Below, piece by piece: positions 17,200-26,419 of a DNA stretch of 64,000 bases (positions are counted from its first letter, which is position 1; each line of letters opens with the position of its first letter). The notes beneath the pieces are model-generated. The model did not search any database, was not told the DNA's origin, and saw nothing but the letters and a program-made list of their open reading frames with translations. The DNA is taken from assembly GCF_025685565.1 (NCBI RefSeq), contig NZ_JAGSYE010000006.1, forward strand, positions 62,001 to 126,000, given 5' to 3'. This DNA comes from Granulicella aggregans (GTDB lineage: Bacteria > Acidobacteriota > Terriglobia > Terriglobales > Acidobacteriaceae). The position numbers were made by a program, and so were the translations under genes.

Positions 17200-20100
17200 A
17201 TGGCCATCACAGACGACACCGTGATTCAAAGAGAAGAACAAGCCCCGCACTCGACCGTCCCCGACATCGAGATCCCCACTGCGGGCCTGCCCGAAGCCCC
17301 ATCTGTATCCGATGAGATCCTGCGCGCCAATGCCGCAGCCCTGATAAGCCGCTGGCAGCCGCTTCCGAAGGCGGTCTCGTCCGAAGGGTTGAAGCTCCGC
17401 CTCAAAGCGCTCTCCGAACGCCTGAAAACCCGCCTCGCCGCCGCGAAGGCCATCGCCAACACCAAGGAGCTCACGCCGCAGCTTGAACTGCTCGAGAGCG
17501 GCCGCATGTTCGAGGCGGCCATCATCTCCGCCAATGCTGCCAGCGACAAGTTCGCCTCCATTCAGCGCATCCAGCTCCCCGACGGCTCGGAGCTTCCGCG
17601 CATCGTGAACCTCGCGGAGAACTACCTCGCCACCGCCGAGGGCATCTGGTCCCCTGCCTCGCTCTCCGTCTACACCGCCGAAGCCCAGCAACACGACCCT
17701 CTATCGCTCGACGAGGTCCGCCTTCTCCCCGAGGCGCTCAAGCTCGCACAACTCGAGTACATCCTCGACCGGGCAGACGAGACCTTCGCCGCGCCTACGA
17801 TGCCGTCCATCGAGGAGTCGCCCTTCTCTGCTCCCATCCACAGCCTGCGCCGCCTTAACCAGTACGAGTGGCGCAAGCTGCTTGAATCGATCCTCAAATT
17901 CGACGCTGTCCTGCGGCAAGATCCGACCGGCATCTTCGCCCGGATGGAAGACGAGACTCGCGCCTCGTATCATGAGCGCGTCGCATCGCTTGCCTCCCGC
18001 GCCGACAAGAGCGAGCTCGAGACCGCGCAGACCGCGCTCGATATGGCCACGCGCGCCGCGCAGCGAAAGAGTTCCGATCCCAAGACACAATTCCGCGTCT
18101 CCCATATCGGCTACTATCTCTTCGCTGAAGGCCTGCCCGAACTCCGCAACAAGATTGGCTACCACCCGCCCTTCATGCAAGCCCTGCGCGATGGCCTCCG
18201 CCGCTATAACGAAGATTTCTACATCCTCGGCATCTTCACCCTCTCGGTCCTGCTCATCGCGGCCCTCATCCTTCCTCTCGTACCCCACCACGACTTCGCC
18301 GCCGTCATCTTCGCTCTCCTCTTGGCACTCCTTCCCGCGACGCAGGGCGGAGTCGACCTCATCAACTCCACCGTCTCCGCGCTGCTTCACGCCGAAGCGC
18401 TGCCCAAGGTCGACTTCTCCAAGGGCATCCCCAATGAATCTCGTACCCTTGTGATCGTCCCGTCGCTTCTGTTGAACGAGGCCCAGGTGCGCGATCTCTT
18501 CGAAGAGCTTGAAGCGCGTTATCTCTCGAACCAGGACCCTAACCTCCACTTCGGTCTTCTCACCGACCTCGCCGACTCCGCGGCTCGTCCCTTCGACGAA
18601 GATAAGAACATCCTGGTCAACCTCGCTGTCCGGCTCATCGACGAGCTCAACGAGAAGTACGCTCGCGAAGTCGGCGGCAAGTTCGTCATGCTCCACCGGC
18701 ATCGCGTCTTCAACGCGCGCCAGGGCGTATGGATGGGATGGGAGCGCAAGCGCGGCAAACTCCTCGACCTGAACAAGTACCTTCTCAATATCGAAGACGC
18801 CTTCCCCATCAAGGCGGGTCCGGTCGAACTCCTCAAGGGCATCCGCTATGTCATCACGCTCGACTCCGACACCCAACTCCCACGCGGCACAGCAGCACGC
18901 ATGTCCGGCACGCTGGCCCATCCGCTGAACCAAGCCATCATCGATCCCCGCAGCCGCATCGTCACCGCCGGATATGGCATCCTTCAGCCGCGCGTGGGTG
19001 TCTCCGTCAGCTCGGCCTCTCGCTCGCGTCTCGCCGCGCTTTACTCCGGCGAGACTGGCTTCGACATCTACACCCGGGCCGTCTCCGACGTGTATCAGGA
19101 CCTCTTCGGCGAAGGCATCTTCGCAGGCAAAGGCATCTACGACGTTTCTGTGCTGCACCAGGTCCTGGATCGCCGCTTTCCGCGCAACGCTCTCCTGTCC
19201 CACGATCTGATTGAAGGCGCGTATGTCCGTGCCGGCCTCGTCACCGACATCGAGATCATCGACGACTACCCCTCGCACTACTCTGCCCACACCCGCCGCA
19301 AACACCGCTGGCTGCGCGGCGACTGGCAGATCGCGCAGTGGCTCTTCGGCCGCGTTCCAAACGAAGACAACCGCATGGTTGCGAACCCGATCAGCACTAT
19401 CTCGCGCTGGAAGATCTTCGACAATCTGCGCCGCTCGCTCGTCGAACCCGTCACTTTTTTGCTGTTGATCTGCGGCTGGTTCTTCCTGACCGGCGGCCCT
19501 CGTTATTGGACCGCCGCGACGCTCATCCTGCTTCTGCTGCCTAACTTCGTTCAGCTTGGCTTCGGCCTGGGTCGTGCTGCCCTCAAGATGAGCATTCCTA
19601 CAGCACGCGACGGAATTGCTGCCTTTTGGGCATCGTGCGGAATTACGCTGCTGAACCTCATCTTTCTTCCGCACCACATGCTGCTCTCGCTGGATGCGAT
19701 CATCCGCTCGCTCAACCGCAAGTTCGTCTCCGGCAAACACATGCTGGAGTGGGAGACGGCTGCTCAATCCGAGTCCGGCAGCAAGAAGACCCACCTGGAT
19801 TTCTACCTGCGTCTCTCGCCCGTACTCGCGCTGGCCTTCGCCGCCATCATCTTCCTCCGGCATCGCAGCGCACTGCTGCCCGCCGCACCGATCCTGCTCT
19901 TGTGGGCCATCGCGCCGCTGGTATCGAGCTGGCTGAACTCTTCTCCCACGCGCACAGAGAAGCCCCTTACCGCTGCCGATACTACTTTCCTCCGCCAGCA
20001 GGCGCTTCTGCTCTGGCGCTACTACGCAGAGTTCGGCGACGAGAAGAACCACTGGCTTATCCCCGACAACGTGGAAGAGAAAGATACGCTCCAGGTCCTC

Positions 20101-21693
20101 AAGCTCTCGCCGACCAACCTCGGCATGCTCTTCAACGCCCGCCAGGCGGCGTACGAGTTCGGCTTCATCACGTTGCCGGAGTATGCCTCCGCGTCGCTCG
20201 GCACCCTTGCGACATACGACCGACTCGAGAAGAACCACGGCCACATCTACAACTGGTACGACATCGAAACGCTCTCCGCGATTCCGCCGTTTACCGTCTC
20301 CGCCGTCGATAGCGGAAACCTCGCTGCGGGGCTTTACACGCTCCATGCAGGAGCCGTGGACCTGCTCAAGCGTCCCGTGCTCTCGCCTGCCTCGTTCGCC
20401 GGCATCCACCTTATGCAGGATTGGGTGGCTGGCTCGAACTCCCATAAGTCGCACAAGGGTGAAGAGGCGAACGCGCTCCGCGCACTCACCCAGGATCTCT
20501 TCGCGATGCCTGACTCCATTGGGTCCCACTCGTCTGAGACCGCGTGGATCGCCGCAGAATGCAGCCGCCGAATCGTCGCGCTGCGCAACTTCATTGAAAG
20601 TTATGCGCCGTGGCGTCTGCCGGAGTTCGAGCCGCTCTTCGAGTCAGCCTCTTTAGGCACCGAGATCGACTCGAAGTCACCAGCGCTTGAGAACGCCGCC
20701 GCCTACGCCCAAACCATCCAGGCTAAGCTCGAAGAAGCCTGCTGCAACTTCGCATTGGGATCGCCCCTTGGCGAACTGGCTAACAAACTGAAGGCGCTCA
20801 TCCCCACAGCCGACCGCAACCTTCGCGCGCTCCACGCAGACATCCTCGCCGTGGCCAATCAGGCCCAGGCGCACGCCGAGGCCATGGAATATGGCTTCCT
20901 GCTGGTCGAAGAGCGCCAGCTGCTCTCCATCGGTTACGACGGCCCCACCGAGAAGCTCCACTCCGCCTGTTACGACCTGCTCGCCTCCGAGGCCCGCATT
21001 GCGAGCTTCCTCGCCGTCGCCAAAGGCGACATTCCGCAGCAGTCGTGGTTCCGGCTCGACCGCTCGCATGTTCTGGTGAAGGGCCGCGCCTGCCTCCTAT
21101 CGTGGACGGGCACCATGTTCGAGTACATGATGCCCGCACTGTGGATGAAGAACTTTCCCAACACGCTCATCTACCGCTCGCTCGAGTCCGCCGTGCAGAT
21201 CCAGCGCGACCACGTCAAGAAATTCCCCGGCCACATGCCATGGGGCATCTCCGAATCGGGCTTCGCCGAAACGGATTCCATTGGACGCTACGGATATCAG
21301 GCCTGGGGCATCCCTTCGCTTGCATTGAAGTATGGCGCTGAAGACGGCCCCGTCATCGCACCCTATGCGACGTTTCTGGCGCTGCCCATCCTGCGCGGCG
21401 AAGCCATCGCCAACCTCCGCCGTATGGCCATGCAAGGCTGGGTCGGAGCCTACGGCTTCTACGAAGCGGCGGACTACACCGCAGACCGTGAACCACGGCT
21501 TGTCAGGTCATGGATGGCCCACCACCAGGGCATGTCGCTGCTGGCGCTCACCAATCTGCTCTGCGACAACATCTTCCAGCGCTGGTTCCACGCCAATCCG
21601 CGCGTGAAGGCGTCAGAGCTTCTCCTCCATGAGAAAGCTCTAAGCAAAGACACGCTGAAGTCGCTGAAGGAACGCCAGATCCCAGCAGCATAA
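17200..21693 (+). CDS. NdvB-like membrane glycosyltransferase with glycoamylase-like domain, no phosphorylase domain
   Basis: 1497 residues. An N-terminal helical region (1-340), two close membrane helices (about 344-392), a glycosyltransferase domain of the cyclic beta-1,2-glucan synthase kind (about 410-750) with TLDSDTQLPRG (acidic metal motif, about 551-561) and RRKHRWLRGDWQ (about 696-707), further membrane helices (about 755-915), then a glycoamylase-like domain reaching the C-terminus, including FEYMMPALWMKNFPNTL, SESGFAET and GAYGFYEAADYT. Known cyclic glucan synthases (about 2800 residues) continue into a GH94 phosphorylase that sets glucan length; that part is absent and the next gene is cheW. 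It probably makes a beta-glucan at the inner membrane; the product is uncertain. A good ribosome site AGGAAGG precedes the ATG. Confidence 0.85.
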   Translation: MAITDDTVIQREEQAPHSTVPDIEIPTAGLPEAPSVSDEILRANAAALISRWQPLPKAVSSEGLKLRLKALSERLKTRLAAAKAIANTKELTPQLELLESGRMFEAAIISANAASDKFASIQRIQLPDGSELPRIVNLAENYLATAEGIWSPASLSVYTAEAQQHDPLSLDEVRLLPEALKLAQLEYILDRADETFAAPTMPSIEESPFSAPIHSLRRLNQYEWRKLLESILKFDAVLRQDPTGIFARMEDETRASYHERVASLASRADKSELETAQTALDMATRAAQRKSSDPKTQFRVSHIGYYLFAEGLPELRNKIGYHPPFMQALRDGLRRYNEDFYILGIFTLSVLLIAALILPLVPHHDFAAVIFALLLALLPATQGGVDLINSTVSALLHAEALPKVDFSKGIPNESRTLVIVPSLLLNEAQVRDLFEELEARYLSNQDPNLHFGLLTDLADSAARPFDEDKNILVNLAVRLIDELNEKYAREVGGKFVMLHRHRVFNARQGVWMGWERKRGKLLDLNKYLLNIEDAFPIKAGPVELLKGIRYVITLDSDTQLPRGTAARMSGTLAHPLNQAIIDPRSRIVTAGYGILQPRVGVSVSSASRSRLAALYSGETGFDIYTRAVSDVYQDLFGEGIFAGKGIYDVSVLHQVLDRRFPRNALLSHDLIEGAYVRAGLVTDIEIIDDYPSHYSAHTRRKHRWLRGDWQIAQWLFGRVPNEDNRMVANPISTISRWKIFDNLRRSLVEPVTFLLLICGWFFLTGGPRYWTAATLILLLLPNFVQLGFGLGRAALKMSIPTARDGIAAFWASCGITLLNLIFLPHHMLLSLDAIIRSLNRKFVSGKHMLEWETAAQSESGSKKTHLDFYLRLSPVLALAFAAIIFLRHRSALLPAAPILLLWAIAPLVSSWLNSSPTRTEKPLTAADTTFLRQQALLLWRYYAEFGDEKNHWLIPDNVEEKDTLQVLKLSPTNLGMLFNARQAAYEFGFITLPEYASASLGTLATYDRLEKNHGHIYNWYDIETLSAIPPFTVSAVDSGNLAAGLYTLHAGAVDLLKRPVLSPASFAGIHLMQDWVAGSNSHKSHKGEEANALRALTQDLFAMPDSIGSHSSETAWIAAECSRRIVALRNFIESYAPWRLPEFEPLFESASLGTEIDSKSPALENAAAYAQTIQAKLEEACCNFALGSPLGELANKLKALIPTADRNLRALHADILAVANQAQAHAEAMEYGFLLVEERQLLSIGYDGPTEKLHSACYDLLASEARIASFLAVAKGDIPQQSWFRLDRSHVLVKGRACLLSWTGTMFEYMMPALWMKNFPNTLIYRSLESAVQIQRDHVKKFPGHMPWGISESGFAETDSIGRYGYQAWGIPSLALKYGAEDGPVIAPYATFLALPILRGEAIANLRRMAMQGWVGAYGFYEAADYTADREPRLVRSWMAHHQGMSLLALTNLLCDNIFQRWFHANPRVKASELLLHEKALSKDTLKSLKERQIPAA

Positions 21694-21712
21694 TCAGGCC
21701 GGCACAAAAGCA

Positions 21713-21757
21713 CGGGTGCCCCATCCATTCGGGGCCTCCTTGCGAATGGGTGGGATG
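21713..21757. repeat. dispersed hairpin repeat (CGGGTGCCCCATC type), copy 1
   Basis: Begins CGGGTGCCCCATC and folds into a 12-bp stem with one wobble (21720-21731 with 21743-21754). The same first 13 bases and a similar fold recur at 60733-60776. Both copies lie just after gene ends, so they may also work as terminators. Confidence 0.65.
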
Positions 21758-21808
21758 CAATGATTCCCCAGCGGTAACGCTTGCCTCCCTAAAGCCGATA
21801 ACCTCTCC

Positions 21809-22342
21809 ATGGAGAGCCCCGCGGCAGCAGCGGTCCAGACAAATCAGAGGCCACCGGCTCTGTCCATCCCGCCTGTAGCTAACGACCTCCGCGCCGGCAA
21901 GCACCTCGTCTTCCGCCTCGCCAGCGAGGACTTCAGCATCCGCGTCGCCAGCGTGCAGGAGATCCTTGGCATCATGGAGATCACCTCCGTCCCGCAGACG
22001 CCGCTCTCCGTCAAGGGCGTCATCAACCTGCGCGGCCGCGTGATTCCCGTCGTAGACCTCCGGCTTCGCCTCGGCTTCCCCGCGCAGGCCTACGCGGAGC
22101 AGACCTGCATCGTCGTCGTTCGAACCCGGCCCGCAGGCTTCGATCTCCTCACCGGCATCATCGTCGACGAGGTATCGGAGGTCGTCAACATCCTCGCCGA
22201 AGATGTTCAGGACACCCCGGACTTCGGCGCCTCGATCCCATCTCCCTTTCTTCTTGGCATGGCCCGCATCAACGACAAGGTAAGAATCCTTCTCGACATC
22301 GATGAGGTGCTCAAGGGCCACGATATCGCAGGACAGCCTTGA
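21809..22342 (+). CDS. cheW: chemotaxis coupling protein CheW
   Basis: 177 residues. One CheW beta-barrel domain (about residues 33-170): HLVFRLASEDFSIRVASVQEILGI, VKGVINLRGRVIPVVDLRLRLGF and the final GMARINDKVRILLDIDEVL. It links receptors to CheA in the signalling array. The first 25 residues are a short Pro/Ala tail. Its TGA stop shares a base with the cheA ATG, so the two are translationally coupled. Confidence 0.95.
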   Translation: MESPAAAAVQTNQRPPALSIPPVANDLRAGKHLVFRLASEDFSIRVASVQEILGIMEITSVPQTPLSVKGVINLRGRVIPVVDLRLRLGFPAQAYAEQTCIVVVRTRPAGFDLLTGIIVDEVSEVVNILAEDVQDTPDFGASIPSPFLLGMARINDKVRILLDIDEVLKGHDIAGQP

Positions 22343-24162
22343 TGCCTGAAGACCTCACGCCCAACGACCTCGACCTCCCATCGCAGGAACCCGGCGACAT
22401 GAGCGCCTATACCGCCGACCCGGCGATGCTCACCGACTTCATCGTCGAGGTCCGCGAGCACCTCACCTCGATCGAAGAAAAGATCCTCCACATCGAGAGC
22501 ACCGGCGCGGACTCCGGCGACATCAACGCCGCCTTTCGTGTCTTCCATACGATCAAGGGACTCGCCGGCTTCCTCGAGCTTTCGGATATTCAGCAAGTCG
22601 CGCATGAAGTAGAGACCCTGCTCGATCTTGGCCGCTCCCGCAAACTTGCTTCGCTCTCATCGATAGCCGATGTCGTCCTGCAATCGATGGACTTCATCCG
22701 CGCCGAGACCGACCGGCTCGAACTCGTAGCAACCTCCGATGGAGTCGTCCCCGAGCCTGCCCCATCTCTTGTATCTGCAGACACGATCATTCAGAAGATT
22801 CGCGCGACCGCCTCCTCATCGCAAGAGAGCAGTGAAGAACATCAACCGTCCGCAGCAGGAGATGCGCCCTCCGCGCACGACATCCGATTACCCGAGACCC
22901 AGCCCAGCTCCGCTAAGCAAGAGTCCACTCGCAACTCCTCCCTCCGTGTCGAGACCGCCAAGCTCGATCACTTGATGAACATGATCGGCGAGCTCGTCAT
23001 CGCACAGACCCTCATCAGCCACAACCCGCGACTCCTCGGCTTGCAAGACTCCCGTCTCACCGGCGATCTCGCCCTGCTCACCCGCGTCACCACAGAGGTT
23101 CAGCGCATCACCACCAGCATGCGCATGGTGCCCATCGGGACTCAGTTTCACCGCACCGCGCGGCTCATCCGCGACCTCTCCCGCCAGGTCGGCAAGCGCA
23201 TCGCTCTATCTACCGTTGGCGAAGAGACCGAGCTCGACAAGACCATCGCCGAAGAGCTCGCTGACCCGTTGCTGCACATGGTCCGCAACTCCATCGATCA
23301 CGGCATCGAAATCCCTGAACAGCGCATCGCCGTAGGCAAAGATCCGACCGCCAACATCCGCCTCGCCGCATATCACACAGCCGGCCAGATCGTCGTCCAG
23401 GTCTCGGACGACGGACGCGGCCTCGACCGCAATCGCATCCTCGCGAAAGCGACGGAGCGCGGCCTCGTCCGCCCCGGCGCTCAGCTCACCGACACCGAAG
23501 TCTATCTGCTCATCTTCGAGCCCGGCTTCTCCACGGCAGAGGCAGTCACCGGCCTCTCCGGCCGTGGTGTCGGAATGGATGTCGTGAAGAAGCACGTCGA
23601 AAAACTCCGCGGTCGCATCGATATCCAATCGGAGCCAGGCAAGGGAGCCACCTTCTTCCTCCGGCTGCCGCTGACACTCGCCATCATCGAAGGCCTCGTC
23701 GTCTGCGTCGGAGACAACCGCTACATCGTTCCGATGTTTTCCATCCTCGAGATCCTTCGACCGGATGAATCTTCGCTATCGACGGTTCAGGGCAACGGTG
23801 AGATGGCGACCGTGCGTGGCATCCTGCTACCCATCGTGCGGCTGCACGAGCGATTCAACCTTGTCTCCAGCACACGACAACTAACCGAAGGCATGTTGAT
23901 CGTCTCGCAGAGCGAAGGCAAACGCTTCTGCCTCTTTGTAGACGATGTGCTCGGCAAGCAGGAGGTTGTCATCAAGACCCTCGGTGCAACCTTCAAAGAC
24001 GTTGCCGGTCTAGCGGGATGCGCTGTCCTCTCCGATGGCCGCGTAGGTCTGATCCTCGATGTCCACGCCATCTATCGAACGCCGCCCATTCAGGCCTTCG
24101 CGCACCTGGGCGCTCAAGCATCCACGGCGTCTGCCGATAACCACACCCAAGGGGTGGATTGA
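22342..24162 (+). CDS. cheA: chemotaxis histidine kinase CheA
   Basis: 606 residues from the ATG overlapping the cheW stop (the TTG one codon earlier is rejected). P1 phosphotransfer domain with H69 in FRVFHTIKG; a short variable linker (about 125-200) with no clear CheY-binding P2 domain; P3 dimerisation helix around LRVETAKLDHLMNMIGELV; ATPase domain with N box LHMVRNSIDHGIE, G1 VSDDGRGLD and G2 GRGVGMDVVKKHV; and C-terminal CheW-like P5 starting near LAIIEGLVVCVGDNRYIVP. It phosphorylates the CheY encoded next. At 606 residues it is compact, mainly through loss of P2. Confidence 0.96.
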   Translation: MPEDLTPNDLDLPSQEPGDMSAYTADPAMLTDFIVEVREHLTSIEEKILHIESTGADSGDINAAFRVFHTIKGLAGFLELSDIQQVAHEVETLLDLGRSRKLASLSSIADVVLQSMDFIRAETDRLELVATSDGVVPEPAPSLVSADTIIQKIRATASSSQESSEEHQPSAAGDAPSAHDIRLPETQPSSAKQESTRNSSLRVETAKLDHLMNMIGELVIAQTLISHNPRLLGLQDSRLTGDLALLTRVTTEVQRITTSMRMVPIGTQFHRTARLIRDLSRQVGKRIALSTVGEETELDKTIAEELADPLLHMVRNSIDHGIEIPEQRIAVGKDPTANIRLAAYHTAGQIVVQVSDDGRGLDRNRILAKATERGLVRPGAQLTDTEVYLLIFEPGFSTAEAVTGLSGRGVGMDVVKKHVEKLRGRIDIQSEPGKGATFFLRLPLTLAIIEGLVVCVGDNRYIVPMFSILEILRPDESSLSTVQGNGEMATVRGILLPIVRLHERFNLVSSTRQLTEGMLIVSQSEGKRFCLFVDDVLGKQEVVIKTLGATFKDVAGLAGCAVLSDGRVGLILDVHAIYRTPPIQAFAHLGAQASTASADNHTQGVD

Positions 24163-24163
24163 G

Positions 24164-24541
24164 ATGAGGGATACCGTTCTGATCGTCGATGACTCGGCGA
24201 TGATGCGAAAGATTGTGTTGCGCGCCCTCTCAGTGGCTGGTCTGGAGTTCAACTCGGTCCTCGAGGCCGCCGATGGCAACGAAGGTCTCGAAGTCCTCAA
24301 GTCCAACAAGGTTCAGCTCATCATGTGCGACATCAACATGCCCGGCATGAACGGCCTCGACATGCTCCGCGCCATGCGAACGCAAAATATCGGCGCGGGA
24401 ATACCGGTGGTCATGGTCACCACAGAGAGTTCTGCCGAGCGCGTCCGAGAGGCCGTCGCCGCCGGTGCCAGCGGGTACATCCGCAAGCCATTTTCTCCAG
24501 AACAGGTCAAGCTGAAGGTAATCCCTCTGCTCGCCGCCTAG
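24164..24541 (+). CDS. cheY: CheY-type single-domain response regulator
   Basis: 125 residues from ATG at 24164, one base after the cheA stop. The frame is open further upstream, but that stretch overlaps cheA. Receiver domain only: acidic pair VDDS, phosphorylated Asp in MCDINMPGMNG, Thr in VMVTTES and Lys in GYIRKPFS. Order and spacing make it the output of the upstream CheA. Whether it binds a flagellar switch, a pilus motor or something else cannot be told; no motility genes are in view. Confidence 0.93.
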   Translation: MRDTVLIVDDSAMMRKIVLRALSVAGLEFNSVLEAADGNEGLEVLKSNKVQLIMCDINMPGMNGLDMLRAMRTQNIGAGIPVVMVTTESSAERVREAVAAGASGYIRKPFSPEQVKLKVIPLLAA

Positions 24542-24572
24542 CCTTTGAAGAACCGCCGTTGAGGAAGCTCTG

Positions 24573-25097
24573 ATGACGCGACCCGAACCCGCTGTCCCGG
24601 CCACGGAACTCTTCAGCCACGACAACCTTCTGCGGATGGACGAGACGGTGAAAGAGGTCTTCGGCACCATGCTCGGCATGGACGTTGCCACCCGCCCCTG
24701 CCCTCTCTGCGAGGAAGACTGCATCCACGGCCCGCACACCGCCCACATCGGATTCGAGGGCGTCATCTCCGGCCACTGCGAGATCCATCTCAGCCGCAAC
24801 GCGTCTGCTGCCATCGCCAGCGCCATGCTCGGCGGCGTTGAAGTCGACGCCCAAAGCGACGCCGTCTGCGATGCCGTAGGCGAGCTCTGCAACATGCTCG
24901 CCGGCGGTTGGAAAGACCGGCTCCCCAGCCTCTCTGCGGAATGCCACATCACCGTTCCGGTGAGAAGCTGCGATCTTCATAAGCACGATCCCGGCAGCCA
25001 ACCAATCCAGGCCGCAGCGGAGCTTCAGGTCAGCCATCGCTCCTACACCTTCGGCGGCCAACACCTGCTCGAACTTACGCTGGCGCGAGCACGCTAG
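24573..25097 (+). CDS. CheX-like phosphatase domain protein
   Basis: 174 residues. The centre carries DAVCDAVGELCNMLAGGWK, the ExxN motif (ELCN) used by CheC/CheX/FliY proteins to remove phosphate from CheY. Preceding helix-strand pattern SRNASAAIASAMLGG also fits. The N-terminal region has CPLCEEDC, an unusual cysteine cluster. It directly follows cheY, so it is likely its phosphatase and signal terminator. Confidence 0.85.
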   Translation: MTRPEPAVPATELFSHDNLLRMDETVKEVFGTMLGMDVATRPCPLCEEDCIHGPHTAHIGFEGVISGHCEIHLSRNASAAIASAMLGGVEVDAQSDAVCDAVGELCNMLAGGWKDRLPSLSAECHITVPVRSCDLHKHDPGSQPIQAAAELQVSHRSYTFGGQHLLELTLARAR

Positions 25098-25112
25098 CCC
25101 GAATCTCTCGAT

Positions 25113-26393
25113 CTAACGCAGATAGATCACGCCGCCCTTCATCACGAACTTCACTGACTTCGTCACCGCGATATCCTTCACCGGATCACCTGGAACAGCG
25201 ATGATGTCCGCGAAGTATCCTGCCTTCAACTGGCCAATCTCCGCATCCCAGCCAAGCAGCTTCGCGCCATTCAGTACGTCCGCCTGCAACACAGCCAGCG
25301 GAGCCATCCCATACTGCACCATCAGCTCAAGTTCCCGCGCCTGAGTCCCATGCGGGAACGGCCCGACGTCGCTCCCCACAGCCATCGGCACGCCCGCCGC
25401 GAGCTGCTTCTTGAACTCCTCCGCATGGATCGCCTGCAGCTTACGTTCCCTCGCCGCTCCCTCGGGAGTGGATGCGTGATCGGCGAAGTACTCCGTAATG
25501 GTGAAGGTCGGCACCGCGTAGATGCCCTTGGCCTTCATCGCCGCCATGGTCGCATCGCTCAACTGGTACGCATGATCGACCGACACCACACCCGCCGCCA
25601 CCGCATATCCTGTCCCCGGCTCGCCCGTCGCATGAACTGCAACATGCGTTCCCTGCCGCGCCGTCTCTGTTATTGCCGCCTCAAGCTGCGCCGTCGTGTA
25701 CTGATACGGCGTATGGAACTTACCATCAACCTCGGAGTCCTTGCCCGTCTCGTAGATCTTGATGAAGTCCGCGCCACCCTTTAGCTCTTCACGAACCACG
25801 CGCACCAGGTCATCCGCCGAATCCGCATACGTCGCATTCGACATCACCTTCTGTTCCGGGTTGAAGCCGATTGCATCCTCATGCCCGCCCGTGATGTCGA
25901 TTGCATTTCCGCTGACGCGCATCCGTGGCCCCGGAATCATCCCCGAGTTGATCGCGTGGCGCACCGCTGAGTCCGCTGAGCCGGCTCCCTCGGTACCCAT
26001 ATCGCGCTCTGCGGTGAAGCCCGCCATCAGGTCCGCCTTCGCAGCGCTCGCGGCGATCAAAGTCCGCTTAGGAACGCTCTCTTCCACCGTCTGCAAGTCT
26101 TCGTCGCCCGGATGCAGGAACAGGTGCACGTGCGCGTCGATCAAGCCTGGCATCAACGTCTTGTCGCCAAGGTCGATGACCTCCGCCCCATCCGGTCGCG
26201 CCACCTTTGTTCCGACTTCAACGATGCGGTCCCCACGAACGAGGATCTCGCCCGGCGTTGTCATCGTTCCCGCTGCAACATCTAGCAAGCGCGCCGCATG
26301 GAGCACCACTACCTGCTTCGGTTCAGCAAGCTGCGCATACGCAGCCGACACCGTAAGGCCGGAAAACACGATTGCCGTAAACAAAGTTTTCAT
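25113..26393 (-). CDS. secreted amidohydrolase family protein
   Basis: 426 residues from ATG at 26393, where a signal peptide (MKTLFTAIVFSG to AYAQ) begins; the frame is open further upstream but overlaps metX. Metal-dependent hydrolase fold: IDAHVHLFLHPGDED (first two His ligands), VAVHATGEPG and VSVDHAYQL (His), and VGSDVGPFPHGT (Asp). Similar exported enzymes include prolidase- and imidazolonepropionase-like amidohydrolases; the substrate is unknown. It lies 27 bases downstream of metX, with no clear terminator between. Confidence 0.9.
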   Translation of the reverse strand: MKTLFTAIVFSGLTVSAAYAQLAEPKQVVVLHAARLLDVAAGTMTTPGEILVRGDRIVEVGTKVARPDGAEVIDLGDKTLMPGLIDAHVHLFLHPGDEDLQTVEESVPKRTLIAASAAKADLMAGFTAERDMGTEGAGSADSAVRHAINSGMIPGPRMRVSGNAIDITGGHEDAIGFNPEQKVMSNATYADSADDLVRVVREELKGGADFIKIYETGKDSEVDGKFHTPYQYTTAQLEAAITETARQGTHVAVHATGEPGTGYAVAAGVVSVDHAYQLSDATMAAMKAKGIYAVPTFTITEYFADHASTPEGAARERKLQAIHAEEFKKQLAAGVPMAVGSDVGPFPHGTQARELELMVQYGMAPLAVLQADVLNGAKLLGWDAEIGQLKAGYFADIIAVPGDPVKDIAVTKSVKFVMKGGVIYLR

Positions 26394-26419
26394 CGTGCAA
26401 GCAGAATACAGTGAAGCGC

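Noticed and set aside
17701..20529. 942-codon minus-strand open frame inside the NdvB-like gene
   Set aside because: Long antisense frames are expected opposite GC-rich genes with strong codon bias; the sense protein has glycosyltransferase motifs and the antisense one has none.
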